NCBI RefSeq assembly: GCF_030035675.1
Contig: NC_084499.1
Location: 16,254,239 to 16,318,238, forward strand
Length of the DNA: 64,000 nt
From: Rhineura floridana
Lineage: Eukaryota > Chordata > Lepidosauria > Squamata > Rhineuridae
Direction of reading: 5' to 3'
The notes below the pieces were generated by a model, which did not search any database, was not told the origin of the DNA, and was given only the letters and a program-made list of their open reading frames with translations. The position numbers and the translations under genes are program-made. Of the stretch, positions 1 through 9,100 are shown piece by piece. Position 1 is the first letter of the stretch. Each line of letters starts with the position of its first letter.

Positions 1-458
1 TTCGGGGGCCACCACAACAGTCCTCCTGGCAGCCTGGTGAGTTGGTACCCGGAGGAGGGCCTTAGATACTGAACGAAGTGAGCGGGTAGGTTCATAGCGG
101 CAGAGGCGTTCCACAAGGTATTGCGGTCCCACACCGTGTAAGGCTTTATAGGTCAACACCAGCACCTTGAATTGAGCTCGGAAACAAATGGGTAGCCAGT
201 GCAAGCGAGCCAGGACAGGTGTTATATGCGCAGACCGATCGGTCCTTGTCAACAGCCTGGCTGCCGCATTTTGCACTAGCTGAAGTTTCCGAACAGTCTT
301 CAAGGGCAGCCCTACGTAGAGCGCATTACAGTAATCCAATCTAGAAGTTACCAGAGCGTGGACAACAGAGGCGAGATCATCACTGTCCAGATAGGGGCGT
401 AGTTGGGCGACTAAGCGAAGGTGGTAAAACGCATTCCGTGCCACCGAGGCCACTTGAG
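1..458 (-). mobile_element. L2 LINE fragment (3' part of ORF2)
   Basis: This stretch aligns over its whole length with 1738-2215 of the neighbouring full L2, sharing blocks such as the one ending in gccaccgagg. It encodes, on the minus strand, the C-terminal part of the L2 ORF2 protein beyond the reverse transcriptase. It is cut off by the window edge and stops near 458, where similarity to the second copy ends. The two copies differ at many sites, so it is an independent insertion and not a recent tandem duplicate. Confidence 0.8.
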
Positions 459-1140
459 TTAATGATAAGTCAAGTATCACAGGAATAGATGAAACCATAT
501 GCTTAAGTACCATTAGAAAAGTAATCTTGTTATTTCTGTTATTTAATAAATACTATTTTGGTTTACCAAAGTCCTGATCCTTGGCTGGGGTTTCACAGAC
601 CAGAAGGGAGGGTAAGGTAATTACCAAGGCTGAAGGGCAACAGTAACAAATGGTGGCAGCGGTGAAGAGGAGAATAATAACATCACAAGTATCCAGAGCA
701 ACCCCGTTATATGAGTTATCTACATTGATACAAGGGGGTTGGGAACAGCATAAGCACGGAGTCACAAAAGTAACCAGACAGAGAGAGGCTCAGACAAAGT
801 CTCTGGGAACATTGGTTATAGAACGTGACTGGTGGTGCTGCCTAGCAGGGGGATCTAGTGAGATCTGTGCTAGAGCGGAGAGAGAAACCATAAAAAAAGA
901 CAGTCCGGACAGGTGGAGTCCCTGGTGGTGCCTAGTGAAAGGCAGTAGCCACAAGCAGGTAGGAACCTGACAGTGAGAGCCAGGGAAGGGCGTCACACTC
1001 CCCACCTTTCATATTGGCACACAGGGAACTTTGCGCAACAGCCTACAGCTTGTCACACAAGGGAGGGAGGGTGGAGAGGGAGAGAGAGAACAGTGTAGAA
1101 AAGGCAAAGGAGCTCCCCTGTCTATTCCTTTTACATCTAG
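459..1140. other. Unclassified non-coding stretch
   Basis: No conserved protein, splice-bounded exon or known repeat was recognised. Short overlapping reading frames on both strands have no family resemblance. The block from about 640 to 1000 is purine-rich and has the feel of interspersed repeat, but no terminal repeats were seen. Confidence 0.4.
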
Positions 1141-1443
1141 TCCAGATGTGGAGAGCTTCGGGCCTTCCAGATGCTACTCCACTGTTATCTTTTCGGCGCC
1201 AGGTCAAGACTTTCCTCTTCTCCCAGGCATTTTAACAGCATTTGAATAACGTGCGTTTTTAACTTGCTTATCAGTTTTTATGGGCTTTAATGGTTTAAAT
1301 TTGTATACTTTAAAAAAATGTTTTTCGTTGTTGTAAACCGCCCAGAGAGCATCAGCTATGGGGCAGTATATAAATGCAATGAATAAACAAATAAATAAAC
1401 TCCCATCGCCCCTGGCCATTGACTATGCTTGCTAGGGCTGATG
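1141..1443. mobile_element. Foldback hAT-type MITE split by an L2 end
   Basis: 1146-1170 carries the outer arm of the common MITE of this window (gggccttccagatg) and 1404-1443 carries its central part (aactcccatc ... gctgatggg). The two pieces would be contiguous in an intact copy. Between them lies an L2 3' end, so the LINE went into the MITE. The right part is then cut by the next L2, giving two nested events. Confidence 0.6.
1170..1403 (+). mobile_element. L2 LINE 3' end
   Basis: It begins with the last codons of L2 ORF2 (reading LLSFRRQVKTFLFSQAF then stop), matching the C-terminus of the intact copy downstream. The usual 3' UTR follows, with a gttgtaaaccgcccagagag motif and a (taaa/taaat) tail ending at 1403. 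Orientation is opposite to the two large L2 copies. It is 5'-truncated and sits inside a MITE. Confidence 0.75.
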
Positions 1444-4400
1444 GGCGTTATTTATTTATTTATTTGTTAGATTTTTATACCGCCCGACTAGCATAGCTCT
1501 CTGGGCGGTGTACAGCAAAAATACAAATACATATAATAAAACCCATCATAATAAAACAAGAACACATATGGAAAAAAATGAAAATCTAAAATCAGTTATA
1601 ACAAGTTTAAAACTAAATTAAGATTAAAATTAGATTAAAATGCCTTAGAAAAGAGGAAGGTTTTACTTGGCACCAAAAAGATAGCAAAGTCGGCGCCAAG
1701 CGCACCTCATCAGGGAGACTATTCCACAGTTCAGGGGCCACCACCGAGAAGGCCCTAGTTCTTGTTACCACCCTCCGAGCCTCTCTCTGAGTCGGAACTC
1801 GGAGAGCGGCCTTCGATGTGGAGCGTAGTGTACGAGCGGGTTCGTATCGGGAGAGGCGTTCCAGCAGGTATTGTGGTCCCGCACCGTGTAAGGCTTTATA
1901 AGTCAAAACCAACACTTTGAATCTGGCCCGGAAGCATATTGGCAGCCAGTGCAAGCGAGCCAGAACAGGTGTTATGTGTTCAGACCGCTTGGTCTTCGTT
2001 ATCAGTCTTGCCGCTGCGTTTTGCACGAGCTGCAGCTTCCGAACTGTCTTCAAAGGTAGCCCTACGTAGAGCGCATTGCAGTAATCCAATCGCAAGGTTA
2101 CCAGAGCATGTACCACTGATGTTAGATCTTCCCTGCTCAGATAGGGACGTAGCTGGGCTACCAATCGAAGTTGGTAGAACGCATTCCGTGCCACCGAGGC
2201 TACTTGAGCCTCAAGTGACAAGGAAGGATCTAAAACAACTGCCAAACTACGAACCTGTTCCTTTAGGGGAAGTGTAACCCCGTCCAGGACAGGATGTATA
2301 TCCACTATCTGGTCAGAGAAACCACCCACAAGCAGCATCTCAGTCTTGTCTGGATTGAGCCTCAGTTTGTTAGCTCCCATCCAGTCCATTATCGCAGCCA
2401 GGCAACGGTTCAGCACATTGACAGCCTCACCTGAAGAAGATGAAAAGGAGAAGTAGAGCTGCGTGTCATCAGCGTACTGATGGCAACGCACTCCAAACCT
2501 CCTGATGACCGCACCCAACGGCTTCATATAGATGTTGAAAAGCATGGGGGACAGAACTGACCCCTGCGGGACTCCACATTGGAGAGCCCACGGTGTCAAG
2601 CAGTGTTCCCCAAGCACTACCTTCTGAAGACGACCCGCCAAGTAGGAGCGGAACCACTGCCAAGCAGTACCTCCAACTCCCAACTCCGCGAGCCTCTCCA
2701 GAAGGATACCATGGTCGATGGTATCAAAAGCCGCTGAGAGATCAAGGAGAATCAACAGAGTTACACTCCCTCCGTCCCTCTCCCGACATAGGTCATCATA
2801 CAGGGCGACCAAGGCTGTCTCAGTGCCAAAACCGGGCCTAAAACCCGATTGAAATGGATCTAGATAATCGGTTTCATCCAATAGCGCCTGGAGCTGGCCA
2901 GCAACCACTCGTTCCAAGATCTTGCCCAGGAATGGAACATTCGCCACTGGTCTATAGCTGTTAAAATTTTCTAGGTCCAAGGAAGGTTTTTTCAGAAGTG
3001 GTCTCACTGCCGCCTCTTTCAGGCGGCCAGGAACCACTCCCTCTCGTAAAGAGGCATTTATCACTTCCCTGGCCCAGCTAGCTGTTCCATCCCTGCTAGT
3101 TTTTATTAGCCAAGAGGGGCAAGGATCTAGCGCCGAAGTGGTAGCACGCACCTGTCCAAGCACCTTGTCCATGTCCTCGAGCTGAACCAACTGAAACTCA
3201 TCCAATAAAACATGACAAGACTGAGCTCTAGACACCTCATTAGGATCAACTGCTGTAAACTGAGAGTCTAGGTCCCGGCGGATGCATAAGATCTTATTCT
3301 GGAAGTGTCCAGCAAACTCATTACAACGGGCCACCGATGACCCTACCATGTCCTGAGGGCCAGAATGGAGCAACCCTCGGACAACTCTAAAAAGCTCCGT
3401 TGGGCGGCAGAGAGATGACTTAATGGTGGCAGCAAAATGTTGTTTCTTCGCCACCCTCACCGCTCCTAAGTACAGCTTGGTAGAAGCTCTTACCAGCGCA
3501 TAATTGCATCCGTCTGGAGTTCGTCTCCACCTCCGCTCTAGCCACCTCCTATCTTGTTTCATCGCTCTCAGCTCTGGGGTGTACCATGGAGCTGTATGAG
3601 CTCTACACAGGAGAGGGCGCGCAGGAGCGATCGTGTCGACAGCCCGGGTCATCTCCGCATTCCACAGTTCAACCAGGGCTTCAACAGGAGCGCCAGTCTT
3701 ATCAGCCGGAAAATCCCCCAGAGCCCTCTGAAAGCCTTCAGGATTCATTAGTCTCCGGGGGCGGACCACTTTAATGGGTCCCCCACCCTTGCAAAGGGGA
3801 AAAGCCGCTGTGAGTCTAAACTTCAGCAAGTGGTGATCTGTCCATGACAACGGGAGAGATGTAAAACTTCCCACATCCAGATCACCATCCCCATGTCCAG
3901 TGGCAAAAACAAGGTCTAGAGTGTGCCCCGACACATGTGTTGGGCCAGTAACGTATTGGGACAGCCCCATGGTTGCCATGGATGCCATGAAGTCCTGAGC
4001 CGCCCCGGATAAAGTGGCCTCAGCATGGATGTTGACATCTCCCAGTACCAGTAGTCTGGGGGATCTCACCAATACCTCGGAGACCACTTCCGTCAGCTCA
4101 GTTAGGGAAGCCGTTGGGCAGCAAGGTGGGCGGTACACCAACAAGATTCCCAATCTGTCCCTCTGACCCAACACAAGGTGCAAACACTCCAGGCCAGTAG
4201 CTACATGGACATGGTGGTTGATCAGTGAGATGGAACTCTTATAGACCACAGCGACCCCACCTCCCCGACTCTCAGATCTACCATGATGCTGAACCAAGTA
4301 CCCCGGTGGGCAGAGCTGGGAAAGACTGACTCCTCCCTGTTCACCCACCCAGGTCTCGGTTATACATGCCAGATCGGCCGCCTCATCCACAATCAAATCA

Positions 4401-4675
4401 TGGACAAGGGAGGTTTTATTGTGTACCGATCTGGCATTTAACAGCATCAGCTGGAGATCCGAGAGTTGGCTGACAGGACAACCAGCAACCCTGCGGGTGT
4501 GCGAAGAACCGGAACGAGGGACAGCCACTACATGTCTGGTCCGCGTTCCCCTTACCTGGCACGTCCTTCGCCCAATGCCATACCTCCCTCTGCCCGTCAC
4601 TACACTAATTGGGGCCCCTTCACGTCCCCCCGATGGATGGAAAAGCCTCTTTCCCAGACACATAATAAAACTATA
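1444..4675 (-). mobile_element. L2 LINE with intact ORF2
   Basis: This is a long L2 copy read on the minus strand. Its 3' end is the (aaat)n tail at 1449-1470 next to the cggtataaaaatc motif shared by other L2 ends here. Its 5' end lies just past the ORF2 start near 4675, so the 5' UTR and any ORF1 are missing. The uninterrupted ORF2 and short 3' UTR suggest a young insertion, but without ORF1 and promoter it is probably not autonomous. Confidence 0.85.
1613..4663 (-). CDS. L2 ORF2: endonuclease / reverse transcriptase
   Basis: A 1016-codon open frame. Residues about 70-290 form an APE-type endonuclease (LNARSVHNK, CITETWV, LVLGDVNIH, LSWTDHHLL hold the metal and catalytic positions). Residues about 500-790 form the reverse transcriptase, with LLDLSAAFDT, GVPQGSVLSPMLFNIYM and the catalytic YADDTQLY box. 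The C-terminal part (LVQNAAARLITKTKR ... APELWNSLPDEVRLAP) is the conserved L2/CR1 tail. An in-frame TAG lies three codons before the ATG at 4661-4663, so the ORF starts at the element edge. DLSAAFDT is typical of L2 rather than CR1. No stop or frameshift interrupts it. Confidence 0.88.
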   Translation of the reverse strand: MCLGKRLFHPSGGREGAPISVVTGRGRYGIGRRTCQVRGTRTRHVVAVPRSGSSHTRRVAGCPVSQLSDLQLMLLNARSVHNKTSLVHDLIVDEAADLACITETWVGEQGGVSLSQLCPPGYLVQHHGRSESRGGGVAVVYKSSISLINHHVHVATGLECLHLVLGQRDRLGILLVYRPPCCPTASLTELTEVVSEVLVRSPRLLVLGDVNIHAEATLSGAAQDFMASMATMGLSQYVTGPTHVSGHTLDLVFATGHGDGDLDVGSFTSLPLSWTDHHLLKFRLTAAFPLCKGGGPIKVVRPRRLMNPEGFQRALGDFPADKTGAPVEALVELWNAEMTRAVDTIAPARPLLCRAHTAPWYTPELRAMKQDRRWLERRWRRTPDGCNYALVRASTKLYLGAVRVAKKQHFAATIKSSLCRPTELFRVVRGLLHSGPQDMVGSSVARCNEFAGHFQNKILCIRRDLDSQFTAVDPNEVSRAQSCHVLLDEFQLVQLEDMDKVLGQVRATTSALDPCPSWLIKTSRDGTASWAREVINASLREGVVPGRLKEAAVRPLLKKPSLDLENFNSYRPVANVPFLGKILERVVAGQLQALLDETDYLDPFQSGFRPGFGTETALVALYDDLCRERDGGSVTLLILLDLSAAFDTIDHGILLERLAELGVGGTAWQWFRSYLAGRLQKVVLGEHCLTPWALQCGVPQGSVLSPMLFNIYMKPLGAVIRRFGVRCHQYADDTQLYFSFSSSSGEAVNVLNRCLAAIMDWMGANKLRLNPDKTEMLLVGGFSDQIVDIHPVLDGVTLPLKEQVRSLAVVLDPSLSLEAQVASVARNAFYQLRLVAQLRPYLSREDLTSVVHALVTLRLDYCNALYVGLPLKTVRKLQLVQNAAARLITKTKRSEHITPVLARLHWLPICFRARFKVLVLTYKALHGAGPQYLLERLSRYEPARTLRSTSKAALRVPTQREARRVVTRTRAFSVVAPELWNSLPDEVRLAPTLLSFWCQVKPSSFLRHFNLILILI

Positions 4676-5262
4676 TACAACACACTTTTGCTTCTGTTTT
4701 TGCTTAATTGCAACTCATTGCGTCATCTGGATTGGCAGACTGTGGTTAATGTCAACTACGGTTTGTTCAAAACAAGCTAACTTCAAACTATTGGTTATAA
4801 AGTTGGTCTGTATAACGAGCAATAGCTAACATTAGCTATAGCTTAAGAGTTTGGGCAAAACACTAAAACGCAATTAATGAAAAATGGAAGCAAAAGCTTC
4901 CAACTCCTCTTTGCTGTGCCAGAGGTGAAGAGTGGAGGTGGAGCACCTGAGCTAGAGGCTTGCCAAGGCCTGATCACATAACACTAAATAATGGCTTAGC
5001 ATGACATTAGAAAGTAGCCAGTGTCTTGTTTATTCATTTTGGAACTTTATATCAAGAACATTTAATAAACTGAGATCCAACAGGGAAAGTTTGACTATGG
5101 CCCTAGAACAGCAAGACCAAAACCAGGAAATGTCTCTTTGCTAGGAGCATCTGCAAAGGAACACATTTGTTTAAATGCTTAAAGTAGTCTCTGCCGGACT
5201 CCATTCAATCTTGTTAGAAGGTCATTGCCAGAATGTAGCAAGAAAGTACTACAGGAACATAC
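4676..5262. other. Non-coding, no repeat recognised
   Basis: A/T-rich sequence without recognisable exons. It was searched on the minus strand for a following SARNP exon (acidic AEEE... segment), and none was found. Confidence 0.5.
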
Positions 5263-5382
5263 CGTGCTGCTCAAGATAGGTCTGGAGTCTGTTGATGAGA
5301 TCCTGCTTGTTTCCTTTTGCCTCCAGGCCTCGGGCTAAACATTCTTGCTTCAGTTCAGCAAGCTTTAACTTGTGCAGTTCTA
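5263..5382 (-). CDS. SARNP: SARNP SAP-domain exon (isolated, gene incomplete)
   Basis: On the minus strand this 120-nt segment reads ELHKLKLAELKQECLARG followed by LEAKGNKQDLINRLQTYLEQ and H. This is the SAP DNA/RNA-binding domain of SARNP (CIP29/Hcc-1), an mRNA-export factor working with UAP56 and ALYREF. As remembered, 34 of 39 whole codons match human. The exon is phase 1 at both ends, with a canonical donor (gtatgt) and an AG acceptor. The tract before the acceptor is an (ataa)n LINE tail and not pyrimidines. The first exon (MATETV-like) and the later acidic exons were not found nearby. Human SARNP is on 12q13, away from PPP6C. It could be the real gene with distant exons or a relic copied with flanking intron; the homology itself is clear. 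Confidence 0.75.
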
Positions 5383-5545
5383 CTGTTATTATTATTATAA
5401 TTATTTAAAACATTTCTATCCCACCCTTCTATCCAAAAACAGGGCACTCAGGGCAGCTCACAATAAAACGCACAAACACACACAGAAAAACAATTAAAAT
5501 AGATCAAAATACATAAAATGCAGGTAAGAAATCTAGAGGAGTGAC
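5383..5545 (-). mobile_element. L2-like LINE 3' end
   Basis: Minus-strand LINE tail: (taa)n at 5383-5406, then the usual cccacccttctatcc and gggcagctcacaataaaa region of L2-type 3' UTRs. Its tail directly abuts the SARNP-like exon, leaving only the cag of the acceptor. Confidence 0.6.
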
Positions 5546-5706
5546 ATTGAAAAGGGACTAAAGAGGCAAAACTAAAAAGGGGAGAAGAAATTAAATCCGT
5601 TCCAGGCTCAGCCTTCAGAGCTGTTAGTTCAGCAACACCGGGAAGGCTCCTCACACACCGGCCCTGAAACACGCCTGCGTTTATTATGACATTCACAACG
5701 TTAGCG

Positions 5707-5726
5707 ACTACGAATCCCAGAATGCC
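5707..5726 (+). promoter_or_regulatory. ZNF143/STAF-type site
   Basis: The bases ACTACGAATCCCA fit the promoter motif ACTAYRNNNCCCR at every position, and AGAATGCC continues the longer ZNF143 consensus. It lies about 480 bp before the PPP6C ATG, between the SARNP-like exon and PPP6C. Confidence 0.6.
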
Positions 5727-6089
5727 ACGGGGCTGCATGCCTTTATATTCCGCGCTGTAAGAGGGCGGGACGGGAAACCGGAAGTCTCTTTCAGCCAGAC
5801 CGGAAAGAAGCTCTCGGTATCGAGTTCAAACCTCCACCGGAAGTGGGCAGTCTCATTTCCGGTCTGGCCCGCTTTCCCTCCCGCCGTGGGAGGGGAAGTA
5901 GAGAAGAAAAGACAAGCGGAGGCGATTTTCCCCTCCCCCTTTTCCTTTTTAATTTTTTCTTAAAAGGGCCTTTCGACATTCGCGCGTGCTCGGTCTGGAA
6001 ATTCTGGAAGCGGGCTTCCCGCCTCAGAACCCGGAAGTGCCGTGTCCCGCTTCCGGTCCTCTGCTGTCTCCTTTCCCCCCCCACTGCTG

Positions 6090-6173
6090 TTCCTCCTCCT
6101 TTTTCTTTCTTTCTTTCTTTCTTTCTTCCTTCCTTCCCTCCCTCCCTCCCTCCCTTCCTTCTCCCCTTCCCCC
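6090..6173 (+). repeat. Pyrimidine tract in PPP6C 5' UTR
   Basis: 84 uninterrupted pyrimidines, made of (tttc)n, (ttcc)n and (ctcc)n blocks, ending 22 bases before the PPP6C start codon. The sequence is simple and likely variable in length. Mirror-symmetric parts could form triplex DNA. Confidence 0.85.
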
Positions 6174-6195
6174 ACTTCAAAGCCGCTGTCCCAAA

Positions 6196-9100
6196 ATGGC
6201 GCCCCTGGACTTGGATAAGTATGTGGAGATTGCGCGGCTCTGCAAGTATCTGCCCGAGAACGACCTCAAGGTGAGGGGAGAGAAGGAGGAGAGGCAGGGA
6301 GGGCTGGGCCTTCTGAGGGGGTCGGTGGGTGGGTGGGTGAGGGGCTTGGTGGGGGTGGATAGGGATTGGGGGTGGGTGAGGGACGGATGAGGGGTCTAGG
6401 GGTGAGTGAGGTGGGAATTTGCCCCCCCCGCAATCTGTCTCTGATAGGCTGTTCTTGTGGTTCTACTTTGGTAAACCGTCTGGAGTTTGTAAGACACAAG
6501 AGGGTTGCCTCCCATGCTGATCCTGCTCAGAGTAGACCCGTTGAAATTAATGGGCATGACTGATTTTATGTCCATTCATTTTGATGGATCTACTCTGAGC
6601 AACATCAGCATTGGAGAGAACCCACGGGGAGCTGCAGAAATTATTTAAATCCTAGGTTGGAGTGGAGTTGTGGGCTTTTGTGGGGGGGGGAGGGCAGGAG
6701 TCAGCATGGGGAAAGTGGGAACTTTATATTCTTTCTGTCTACTTTGGGGGTGATGGTGTTGGGTATTTCCATTGTTATGATTATTTGTCAGAAATATATT
6801 TATTTATATTGGCTTCTCCAAGGTGGTGTATGTTTTCTTTCAATCTCGCAACAACCCTGTAAGATAGGCTAAACTACAACAGAATGACTGGCTTGGGGTT
6901 GCCTGTGTGCTTCGTAATTGAATGAGGACTTGAACCCACATCAAAGCCAGAGGGTGGGACATCTGTGGCCTCCTAGATGTTGCTGGACTACAGCTCCCAT
7001 CAGATGTGACCATTGGCTATGCTGGCTTAGGCTGATGGGGATGGGTCCCAGCAACCTCTGGAAGGCCCTAGGTTTCTCATCCCTGCTCTAGACCAACACT
7101 AGCCGCCCAACAATATTGTGTAGTGTAGTCCTTTGCCTCTCTACTCAGAGGTAAGTCCTGTTGTTTTCAGTGGGGCTTACTCAGATGTAAGTGAAGTTAG
7201 GATGAGCCAATGCTCAGTGGATGACCAGAGGATCTTCTGTGCCTTTTATAACTGGGTAAAATGGGATGTTTAAGCAGTTGGAGCCTTTCTTGCTTCTGTG
7301 TGGCAAGTGTCATCTGCCAAAATTTCCCCTTGTACATGCTTCAAAAAGTCACATGAGTCCTGATGTATTCCTTTGTGCATCTCAAATGGGGTTAGCTGCA
7401 AGATTGCAAACTGCCTCCCTCTTCATGTTCTGTGCGTCAAGGCAATGACTGATGGGGAAGCATGGGTTGCTTTTTGCCTGTGAGTGGGTCTTTGTTAGAT
7501 AGGTTGCCTGGAAGCCATCTCTAGGAAATGGGCTTGTAGCTAATATTGTGTGATATGTTTGCATTCTTAGCTTCATTGAACTAGGTTTTGTGAGTTTGTT
7601 TTAAACCTTTGCATGCTTCCCTTGCATTGGGTACTTGGAGTGGCGTATGTGGTGGTTTTTTCTCCTTTGTGTTATTGCAACAGGCAAAGTGGTACCTTCT
7701 GTTCTTCTGCTTTATAGCAGCAAGAGAGTGTGCTAACTAACTGTGTTCTGACAAAATTCTCAGGTTGACAAACTTGCAAACTGTAAATGCATATTGGTAT
7801 AAACTAGTTGGAGATTTTATTTTGGTCTATCATAGTAATTTGGTCTATCACTTTTCCTGTATTGTGAAGCCATTGTCTGGCTGAGTTCAGCTTCTGTTAC
7901 CTTTTCTGCTATCTTTTGAAACTTGAGAGTTCTGAGAGAGTAGATAAAATCTGGGATAATTTGATCTCACACAGAGCAGAGGTCTTTAATTAACAGGAAA
8001 TAAAATCACAGTTGGATTAATTGCTGAGACGTGTGGCTTAATTTCCTATAGGAAGTAAGAGTTTATGCCAAGTAAGCTGGAAGGACAGTTCTTGTAAGTC
8101 AAAAGAATTTGGGGGGATTTTTATGTGGGTAGGACAACTGCTCAAAGTTCTTATCGGTTAGGAATATCAGTGGATGTGTTTGCAAGGCTGACCCCTTCAC
8201 AATTTCCCCAGAGTGGAATGTAGAAGGACTGTGGTATACAAATAAATTCTACTCTGGAATGTTTGTACCCCTTTATCAGGTTGCCATGTGAAATTATGAT
8301 GATCATAATACAGAGAAATCTTGCATGAATGACCAAATTTAATTATCTCTTTGTAGCGCTTGTGTGACTATGTGTGTGACCTTCTTCTAGAAGAATCTAA
8401 CGTGCAGCCAGTTTCTACGCCAGTTACCGTCTGCGGCGACATACATGGACAGGTGGAATTTTATATGAATTGTTCCTTCGATGCTATAGCCCCTGGTACA
8501 GTGTTACAAAGCTCTGACAGCATTTCAGTGTGAATGGTATATTTGCAGTCTCATAGCAGTGATGTTCCAGATGTACTGTGCAAGAACCAGATATGGGTGT
8601 AGAGATCGTGGTTGGAAGAAGAAGAGAGAGAGGCATCACTTAGTGATGCTCAGTGACATGACCGGTGCATACTGCCTTGTGCAGCATTGCAACCATGAGA
8701 CACAAATATTAACATTAAATACTTTTTTAGAAATACCATCAAGACCCATAATCAAAACAAAACATAGAATGTTGATCAGGGAATAGCTCAGATGCTGTCT
8801 GTCTTGCACTGATGCAACCTGTTTAGGTAGCCCCAGGATAAAGCTGGTAGCTTTTTAACTCTTTAAATGTGGGAGCCTAGCACTTGAACATCCCTGAGCA
8901 CACATAGTTCTCTTCAACCTATGGTTGTCATTTGATGCCTTTCAGAACCATCTCTTTTTTTAAAAAAAAGAAAACAAAAGGGTCACTAATGATCTTATGG
9001 GAATTCTGAGTAATTTGGGTTTAACATAATTAATGGTACAAACCATTCATCCTTTTCTTTTGTCTTTCAGTTTTATGATTTATGTGAATTATTCAGAACT

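Larger units (their letters stand above)
5690..6195. promoter_or_regulatory. PPP6C: PPP6C promoter and 5' UTR
   Basis: A GC- and CpG-rich block directly upstream of the PPP6C start codon, without a convincing TATA box. It carries ETS-type sites CCGGAAGT or its complement at 5777-5785, 5836-5844, 5855-5862, 6031-6038 and 6050-6057, and a ZNF143/STAF-type site at 5707-5726. This is the usual make-up of a constitutive housekeeping promoter. An 84-nt pure pyrimidine tract lies just before the ATG. Confidence 0.7.

Noticed and set aside
459-1000. Leader of an LTR-type retroelement
   Set aside because: No terminal repeats, no polymerase or coat-like coding sequence; only a vague impression.
5448-5738. 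96-codon minus-strand frame upstream of PPP6C as SARNP exon 1
   Set aside because: The protein runs through LINE tail sequence and shows no MATETV-like start or fitting donor.
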